Below, piece by piece: positions 56,338-64,000 of a DNA stretch of 64,000 bases (position 1 is the first letter of the stretch; every line of letters starts with the position of its first letter). A model generated the notes under the pieces. That model was given only the letters and a program-made list of their open reading frames with translations, was not told where the DNA came from and made no database searches. The position numbers and the translations under genes are program-made. The DNA comes from Ceriagrion tenellum (Eukaryota > Arthropoda > Insecta > Odonata > Coenagrionidae). The stretch spans positions 192,822,448-192,886,447 of the forward strand of contig OY720632.1 in assembly GCA_963169105.1 (NCBI GenBank), written 5' to 3'.

Positions 56338-59066
56338 GAATGGTGGCGGAGTATTCATAGCAGTTAAATGGTATTTGAATAGTACCGCTCACATATTAGA
56401 CGACAATGGAATAGAGAGCGTTTGGTGTACCATCAAGCAACAAAACAAAAGAAATATGCATATATGCTCATTTTACAGGCCACCAGATTCCAAACTCGAC
56501 ATTTCGTACAAATTATATGCTCAATTAGCAACATTTACCTCGAAAGATAACAAAAGCGTAATAATTATCGATGGAGATTTCAACCTCCCGAATATAAATT
56601 GGAAAACCAATAGCGTTTAACCGAGTGGAAGCGTTTAACCAAAGGAAGCGTGATATAAGCGGGGCCTTACTTAATACAATTTCAAACCACTTTCATACTC
56701 AAATAGTAAACGAACCTACGAGAGGTAATAAAATATTAGACCTTTTAGCTGTTAGTCACCCTACAATGATTAACAAGTCGATATCCTCGAAGGCATTAGT
56801 GATCATAAAGTAATTTTTACGACTTTGAAAACAATAGTAGATTCCGCTGTAAAACCCAAACGTAAAGGCTACTTATTTGTAAAATGCAATTACAGAAAAT
56901 TCGGAGAGACGTTAGAAGCTTCATTCTCGAAATTCGTAGCCACAATGAAGAACGAGAGCACCGAAGTATCATGGAGATATTTTTTGGATATACTATGTAA
57001 CGGAATCGATGAATATGTTCCGTACAAATTCAAACGGGAGAGTAAAGAACCTCGTTGGTATAACCACGAAATAAGGCGGAAGCTCAGGAGACAAAGACTA
57101 ATACACAATCTATATAAAAATTCTGTTGAGTAACAAAACAAAGGAGTTTGCGGCGAGAGAAATATACGTTGCTCAACGTTCAAAAACGAAGAATATAATG
57201 CGCGCTACTCTGAAAAACTTCCAGAAAAAAATCCTCAGTGAATTACTAGATAAAAACCCCAAGTCATTCTGGTCTTATGCTAGAGAGCTCAAGGGCGAAT
57301 CTTCGACAGTACAGTCTTTACTGGATACAAACGACTAAGTGGTCACCAACAGTATCGACAAAGCCAATTTATTAAACCACTACTTTGAAAGTTTATTCAC
57401 AAAGGATGACACAATTCGCAATTTAGACATTCCTGACTTTGACGAGCCAATGGCTGACATAACAATTCAATGTGATGGAATAATTAAGCAACTGCGTTCG
57501 ATTAAAAGTAACAAGTCCCCAGGTCCAGAAGGAATGCCTGCACGCGTGCTCAAGGAGTTTGCGCCACAGATTGCACCATTCTTAGAAATTATATTTAGCA
57601 AATCATTATCCGAAGGCAAGGTGCCCCAAGACTGGAAAATAGCCAATGTCACTCTGATATTTAAATAAGGAAATAGAAGTGACCCAGTAAGTTATCGGCC
57701 TATATCGCTAACATCACTTTTATGCAAGATCCTCGAACACACACAGGACAATCGTAACTTCTTACATAGCAGTCGGCACGGCTTCCGTAAGGGCAGGTCC
57801 TGCTAAACACAGCTTGCGCTCTTCCTTCATGATATCCTAAAATCAGGTGAATCGATAAAGCTAGTCGACGCGATATTCCTTGATTTCAAGAAGGCATTCG
57901 ACAAGGTTACTATCAAAAAACTCATATATAAATTTCAATCATGCGAAGTTACTAGGAAAATTAGAGAATTTGGTAAGTGGCTTTCTCAGTGATCGAAAAC
58001 AAAAATTAATTGTTGATGGTTTTAGCTCTGATATTATTATTATTTCGTTTATTTCCGTGGGCCTATGGCCCATGAGGCTATTAAAAATGGTTGAAGTCAC
58101 ATCCGGTGTTCCTCAAAGTGGCGTGATCGTCCCTCAAATATTCATAATTTACATCAATGTCCTAAGTTCTCGAGTTAGCAGTAAATTTAGATTATTTGCA
58201 GACGATACAGTTATCTACCGTGAAATAAGCGAAGACGCGGACTTTGAAGTTCTGTCATCTGACCTTAACAACGTTTATTCGTGGTGCCAGGAGTGGTGGT
58301 TAGAATTAAATACCAGCAAATGCACCACAGTACACTTCCTGCGAAAGTCATCACAAAAATGCCATGCTTATTATGTGGGTGGAGTGAACACAAAATCTTC
58401 AGATACAGTAAAAGATCTTGGAATTATCTTAACTTCTTATACATCGTGTGGATTACACATACAGAGCATATGTGGCGAAGCATTAAAGAAACTAGATTTT
58501 GTTAAAATAGGAAGGTCCTCGGATGAAAAAGTCAAAGAAAGATGTTACTTCGCTCTGATTAGGCCACACCTCGAATACGCCGCGAGCATTTGGGACCCTG
58601 GTCAAATAGATTTAACCAAAAAAATTAACAAAATACAAAGGAAAGCAGCGCGCTTCGTTAGAAACTGCTACGAGCGTACATATAGTGTCTCACAACTTTT
58701 AGAGGGATTAAAGTGGGAGCCCCTAGAGACTCGGAGGCTGCACACTAGGCTTAGGTTGCTTGATAAATTCAGAACTGATAGTTTTCAGAGCGACAGAGAG
58801 AATATTATCATGACTCCTCGCTACATCTCTAGGTCTGACAGATGCGATTAAACGAGAGAGATACACTGCCGAACAGATAGGTACAAAAACTCGTTCTTTC
58901 CGCGAACAGTAAGTGACCATAATAAAAATTGAGCTCCACTGAATACACTCCTATAAACCATGTCACCATTCATCTCTAAAAACTTACACCTTTACACGGC
59001 TGGTGACTTCACACCCCCTGCCACACGCCCATGCGGCGGCTCGCGGGGTATTATGTAGGAGTAGAA
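56338..59066 (+). mobile_element. CR1 LINE, nearly full ORF2, mutated
   Basis: Endonuclease remnant: FIAVKWYLNSTAHI, then FYRPPDSKLDIS and IIDGDFNLPNINW (56500-56610). Linker: CNYRKFGETLEASFSKFV and ARELKGES. RT: KSNKSPGPEGMPARVLKEF, QDWKIANVTLIFK, SYRPISLTSLLCKILE, RHGFRKGRSC, FLDFKKAFDKV, TSGVPQSGVI, then catalytic FRLFADDTVIYR. C-terminus: ALIRPHLEYAASIWDPGQ and RKAARFVRNCYER, ending in SRSDRCD (58851). The 3' untranslated region ends caccccctgccacacgcc...gtattatgtaggagtag, the usual CR1 terminus. At least five stops or frameshifts break the frame. A 57-base in-frame insertion is present at about 58036-58092. It separates the putative PolB tail from whatever lay to its right. Confidence 0.9.
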
Positions 59067-59785
59067 ATAATACATGGCATAATGGAGCATAATGGAAGTT
59101 TCACATTAACTGTATATGTATAGATGTATAATTGGTGGCATGTGATAAGAATAGGTGTCCTTCCAGTAAACTTGAAAACATAAAAATTCATCTGCTGTTT
59201 AAGCAGGACCATGTTGATATCATGATATGAAAATATGTTCCAACATATGAACGTAGCTGTGACAAACGACGGGGTAGACGATGAAAAGTCTGCTTCAATT
59301 ATCGTAGAATCAGCCGACATACATCCCACGTTGGTACAACAAGAACGTAAGTATGTTTATCCTCCCCAGAAACTAACCTTTCCTCACGAACCCTTTACCT
59401 AAAGTTCATTTCTGGTCCAAGATATACGTGGCACTCCCCATAACATCCAATGTCCGCTAACTTTAAAAGTGACCGTGACATGGGACTGTAAAATTGGGCC
59501 CGAAGTCATTTTAAAGGGATCCTAAATGGTGGATCTTTATCTTAATGAGAGCTTCAAATTGTGGGCAAATTTAAAGGTCCGTTTAAATGGAAGTCGTACC
59601 TTTCTGCCTTTACTGGGAAGCCTTCAATACGCGCGCTGAGCAAAGCTGATCTCTTCAACCCGATTTAAGAAGCCCAAACATTTACAGTGAAGGTTAGAAT
59701 TACCTGGTGCAATATATTGTCCGCAAAAGTCAATGCGCGGATAGCCCATGGTTTCAGTTCAAGAGTTGCAACGGAATTAATCGCT
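59067..59785. other. Spacer between two CR1 copies
   Basis: Without a recognisable gene. The minus frame at 59329-59051 has no family similarity. Confidence 0.35.
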
Positions 59786-60375
59786 CCTACATCTACATAC
59801 TACCCCGCGAGCCGCTCATGGGCGTGTGGCAGGGGGTGGTAGGTCACCAGCCGCGTAAAGATGTAAAATTTTTGGAGGTGAAATGGTGACATGTACTGTG
59901 GGAGTGTATTTGGAGGAGCTCAGTTTTTATTGTGGTCGCTTATTGTGCGCGGAAAGAACGAGTTTTTGTACCTATCTGCTCGGCAGTGTATCTCTCTTAT
60001 TTTATCGCATCTATCAGACCAAGAGATGTAGCGAGGAGTCATGATAATATTCTCTCTGTCGCTCTGAAAACTATCAGTTCTGAATTTATCAAGCAACCTA
60101 AGCCCAGCGTGCAGCCTCCGAGTCTCTAGGGGCTCCCACTTTCATCCCTCTAAAAGTTGTGAGACACTATATGTACGCTCGTAGCAGTTTCTAACGAAGC
60201 GCGCTGCTTTCCTTTGTATTTTGTTCATTTTTTTTGTTAAATCTACTTGACCAGGGTCCCAAATGCTCGCGGCGTATTCGAGGTGTGGCCTAACCAGAGC
60301 GAAGTAGTATCTTTCTTTGACTTTTTCATCCGAGGTCCTTCCTATTATACGTTTGGCAAAACCGAAAAGCGCTGT
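59786..60375 (-). mobile_element. CR1 LINE 3' fragment, inverted relative to the main copy
   Basis: The minus strand repeats the terminus of the CR1 copy: EYAASIWDPGQVDLTKKMNK-type text, RKAARFVRNCYERTYSVSQL, LETRRLHARLRLLDKFR and the 3' UTR ending near 59786 (acatctacatactaccccgc on the plus strand). It opposes the copy at 56.3-59.07 kb, so the two form a separated inverted pair. Confidence 0.85.
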
Positions 60376-60429
60376 CCTACTCCTCGGGACTTGTGATGTT
60401 TATCTAGGGACTATATCCACCCCTTTATC

Positions 60430-60497
60430 CAATATTCTTCACCCCCTGCCACACACCCTCGTGGTGGCTCGCAGGGTATTACGTAGATGTAGATGTA
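60430..60497 (+). mobile_element. CR1 extreme 3' end
   Basis: ttcaccccctgccacacacc through cagggtattacgtagatgta and a short gatgta tail: only the last ~65 bases of a CR1 element. Confidence 0.7.
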
Positions 60498-61624
60498 TAT
60501 AGCCCTGAGGTAAACAGAGAGGGCGCTTGCTATGGTGGCCAATGCCAACAGCTGATACGCGGCGGGCGTAGCCTGTCCGCCGTCTTTGTCAACCCCGATC
60601 TCCCTTCAGCGCTTACGGCCCGACGCATTAATTTTGCAATATACGTATTACGATGTTTTCCATTGATATCTTTCTAATAAACTGCATGCATGTACTTCTT
60701 TTACATGGATTCCACGTTCACATATTATTTACTTATTTGATCCAATAAGAGTCCGCATTTCCGATGAAAACTGTGGTAAAATTACGTGAAATACCGAACT
60801 TATGGGAAGAGCAAACACACGGAAACGTACCCAATGTTAGCATATATTTATTATAAAAAATCATGAATCATTCTACAAATGCAAAAATGGAACGTAACAA
60901 TAGGAAAGAAGAGAAAAGTCATTAAGGGAGTGCCATCGCGACTGCGTGGGTCAAAACAAGCACAAAGTTCAAACGTTTGTTTCAGTTGGTTTCTAAAATC
61001 CTACTTTCAGTGATGGCATGCGTTAGCTAATTATATACCAAAGCTAAGATACAAAATATGTCGATTTTTTTAACGAGTAAATTTTTCAAGAACACATTTT
61101 TATTCCAATTAACGTCGATTATCGCGCCATTTCCGTGGGATTACCACATCTTGACTTAATTTGTCGTCGTGATTTGCTGATACCTTAAAAATAAGACAGT
61201 AGGATGCATTTATTTCATATATTATCAATTTATCGGTAGATTAGCTTCCTATGGCCAGTTGCAGGAACGACACGTAAAGTTATGGGACCCATAACCCACG
61301 GAAACCATTCAAAGAGTGTTGCAGAAACATTCGACAAATTTATTGGTTTCATAACTTGGGGCACGGAGTTATGAGTTCCATTAGTAACCAAACTCTTGTT
61401 TTCCATTGAGACTCCATTCTTCTCTCAGAGTATCCTGATGCTGCATTAACCGAGCTACTGTCGATTTTGCCACCCGAAGAAACGGAATCAGGATTCCCTA
61501 GAGGCTGGTCTAAGAGCTTTAAAGGCAGGAATTGGTACCCATATGGAAAATGAGATTAAATGAAAGAAGTGAAATGTTAAAAAAACCGTTTCTGATATGA
61601 AAAAAATTCAATTCCTTGCAAGTG
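60498..61624. other. AT-rich, gene-free
   Basis: A GC-richer 100-base patch at 60520-60620, otherwise AT-rich. No coding or structural signal recognised. Confidence 0.35.
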
Positions 61625-61768
61625 TAGACTCCATGTCTCCAAAGCATGTCCCAATTAAGCGGAGAAAAGACAGGAGGATATTCTTCAATTGGGTTCTGTT
61701 CTTCAGGACTTGCCCCATTTAAACGGCTGCCCCAGCTAACCGGTGGCCCAATTAAACGGAATCTACTG
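61625..61768 (-). mobile_element. pogo/Tc1-like element terminus
   Basis: Read on the minus strand from 61768: CAGTAGATTCCGTTTAATTG then GGCCACCGGTTAGCTGGGGC, followed by several echoes of 'cccaatt(a/g)aa' and 'ccgtttaaatgggg'. CAGT-type ends next to a TA (61769-61770) and the 'TTTAATTGGGCCACCGG' style are typical of pogo/Tigger-like terminal regions. A matching opposite end was not located. Confidence 0.45.
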
Positions 61769-61770
61769 TA

Positions 61771-64000
61771 TCAATTCCATCCTTAAGTTTCACCATGTTA
61801 GCTGTCATTTATTTTACCTCCAATGGCAGAGATAAGAGTTTCTTGTGCCGCGGGAACGTCGAATATGATTGAGTGCGTTGACTGAGACGTGGGTAACCAC
61901 GACGCCGATCGTCATCATTTAAATACATCCCATTTCACTAATTTTTCGTCAACACAGAACACAAAGTCTTGCCGTTGTGATTTTCTTGCGAATTTAATTG
62001 AGTAGCGATGACCTTGCTATCGGAAACTTCGACTAGAAAAGTATTTAAGGATGTGTCCAAGTGGAATCGGGCAAATATTTCTCATACCCGTTCGGAGTTA
62101 TATACATTATTTGCCGTATCTATAAAATCGTATAGTTCACGCTTAATTGCGCCGGTTTCCTTTTTTTTGGAGCAAGCTCAAGCCGTCATTTGGAGCAAGC
62201 TCAAGACATATGGACTTCAGACACATGTGTAGGCAACTATAATTGGGTGTTATTTAGGAAAGAAAATGGTTTAACGCACAGATGAGAAGAGTGAAGGAAA
62301 AATGAAAAAAAAATCTTTTCTCGGGCGATGAAGAAACATTAAGTTCCGAAGGAATACAAAACATTCATGCTTTGAATACAAATAACTTGCTGAAGTCCCG
62401 AAAGTATATTTGCGGATCGAATGAATATGTTCGTAAGTATTATGTTTTTATAGGCGTCGCAACGATAACATGAGCGAAATATAGTAATTGAATACGTTTT
62501 AAATATATATGTTTTAATATTTATACCGCAAATGTTTTCAATAACTATCGCAAAAATAATGAAGTAACCAAATATAACTCACGAGTGGCCGTGTGGAATC
62601 CAACAGGCTCCAAAAAGATGAATGTGCCATTATTTAATCTGGTGATGTGAAATAAATAACAGAAAAACGTACAAGTGACTGTGAGTGAAGCATCAGATAA
62701 TAAGACAAGTGAAAGGGGAGACTCCTAAACAAGCAAAGCATGGTGTACGCAAAGAAAACAATATCACTTGGCGTCCGGCAGTCGCCGCGCGACCAACGGA
62801 TCTACGAACAGAACGGCATCCATTATTAAGTTCATCGTGGAAGTTGCACAAGGCACACGCCCATGCCCCCACTCCTTTTTCGTTTCAATTGATGAGCAAG
62901 TGGAAATCCATGCTGTCTCATCGAATACCGTGTCGGTGGACGACTTTTATGATGGACTTTGTAAAAATCAAAACACGTTCAATTAATGCGTTTTGGAGGA
63001 TTGAAAATAATGAAAACATCACTGGGAACATAAAATGTTATGACTACGAGTACGAGAGCCATCTTTGAGGTACATTGAGAAAGAATGGCCAATGAATAAC
63101 CCCAGAGTTCAGTTACTTAGAGAAGCACACGCTTATGATATTTGTTATTGAAATCGTAGTACTTCTAACTTTCGACTTGAACTATGTGTCATTGTTAAGA
63201 CATCTTTGTGCGTGAATACGCTGACACGTTTACGGCATATTCAGATATACTTCCATTCTTGGAACATTCGTGGTATTCATTTCACTTCAGCTGGGTAATC
63301 AATTTATCCGCAACGACGCCATTCCAAAGTCACGTCAATATGGAAAACGCTTAGTTAGCACATAATTGAATTTATAGCGCTTTAACGTTCGCCTTCTTCC
63401 CCTGGAGTGGCATAGTATATTGACTTTTTAACAATCACCTCGATGACTAATAAGCATGGACCTGGATCGCACCTCCGCTCTGATTCCACGTCTCAAAATA
63501 GGGTCCCACTATAATAACGCTCTTTCTAGTTTAATTTACAATTGATACTCAACCTTGTGATTGGCTGTCCGGTCAGTGGCGGACTGCACTTAGCTACTTT
63601 TACTTCTGTGACGGAGCCGAGCAAATACATTGCGAATGGCTGCGCTCCGAGGCCGTCCGGAACCACGCACAAGCTCGCCCGGATGCCAGGCGCAGGCCAA
63701 AAGTAGTCAGGGTGACAATACGCGGTCAGACCATTAAACAAGGAGAGAGAGCTACGGAAACGAACATGCCACCCTGCAGTGTACTATTTACAGCTATTAG
63801 TTAGATACAGTTACTGGTTAGTATATAGTAATGCGACTAATGAATAGTAATACAAGGTACCTACTAAGTCAGCAAGGAGCTATATCATGCCGGATATTTC
63901 ATGCTGTGTCAGTAGCTAATAATGATGTTCAGACATTTAGCACAAGTATACAAAACCTATTTTACCTAGTCAGGATCAAAGTTTCCCAGAACTGATCTAT
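61771..64000. other. Unassigned right end of the window
   Basis: Open frames at 62008-62232 and 62685-63068 (with 62768-62986 overlapping in another frame) show no family similarity; the 62.75-62.97 kb stretch is GC-richer than its surroundings. A second GC-rich patch lies at 63555-63720. No RNA gene or repeat structure is recognisable. Confidence 0.35.

Noticed and set aside
1..64000. CRISPR arrays, bacterial operons or rRNA
   Set aside because: No regularly spaced identical short repeats, no ribosome-binding-site-led gene runs, and introns plus LINEs show a eukaryotic nuclear genome.

Overview
This is a repeat-dense, AT-rich nuclear window from an animal, most likely an arthropod. The evidence is the content: spliced coding sequence with GT/AG introns, no operons, and many decayed copies of element families common in arthropods (CR1-, Jockey- and RTE-like LINEs, Penelope-like elements, hAT, PIF/Harbinger, Polinton/Maverick). 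I see no intact conserved host gene, no rRNA or tRNA gene and no CRISPR. The species cannot be named from the sequence.

Layout. 0.6-6.8 kb: a PIF/Harbinger unit made of a four-exon Myb/SANT (zeste-like) DNA-binding gene with usable splice sites and a facing transposase C-terminal fragment; a LINE sits inside the long second intron. 10.1-11.8 kb: hAT (ZMYM1/52-kDa-repressor type) transposase pseudogene. 12.45-13.03 kb: Penelope GIY-YIG end. 14-16.1 kb: two LINE fragments. 16.1-18.9 kb: a Penelope-like element split by a ~497 bp insertion that carries a BED zinc-finger mini-ORF, 466 bp of which recurs without visible change at 21.48-21.94 kb. 19-21.5 kb: two further LINEs, one interrupted by a small insert with a hammerhead-like core. 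23.1-24.7 and 31.8-32.3 kb: pieces of ZBED-type hAT transposase.

25.2-36 kb and 52.4-56.2 kb: remains of a Polinton/Maverick (adintovirus-like) element, all on the minus strand: adenain-like protease, penton-like capsid protein, retroviral-type integrase, a small PX-like membrane-active protein with the conserved ORF before it, a probable DNA polymerase B tail, and, unexpectedly, a matrix metalloproteinase with a hemopexin region. All are frameshifted, so this is a fossil.

36.28-51.97 kb: a 15,690 bp palindromic element with near-identical ~1.87 kb inverted arms and a TA target duplication, inserted into a dispersed repeat (here called X) lying between the PX-like gene and the integrase; two other X copies in the window show the unoccupied site. 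It contains a second, differently centred inverted-repeat element (43.505-47.991 kb, ~0.97 kb arms), a 2.77 kb element with 20 bp terminal repeats, another X copy and a CR1 fragment. I recognise no transposase in the 15.7 kb element.

56.3-60.5 kb: a nearly complete but mutated CR1 LINE plus two other CR1 ends. 60.5-64 kb: no recognisable gene, apart from a pogo/Tc1-like terminus.

The window therefore records layered transposition: Polinton, then X, then the 15.7 kb palindrome, then inner elements. Only the Myb/SANT gene, the BED mini-ORF and possibly a three-unit 'MEEDE' repeat look like candidates for anything beyond decay.
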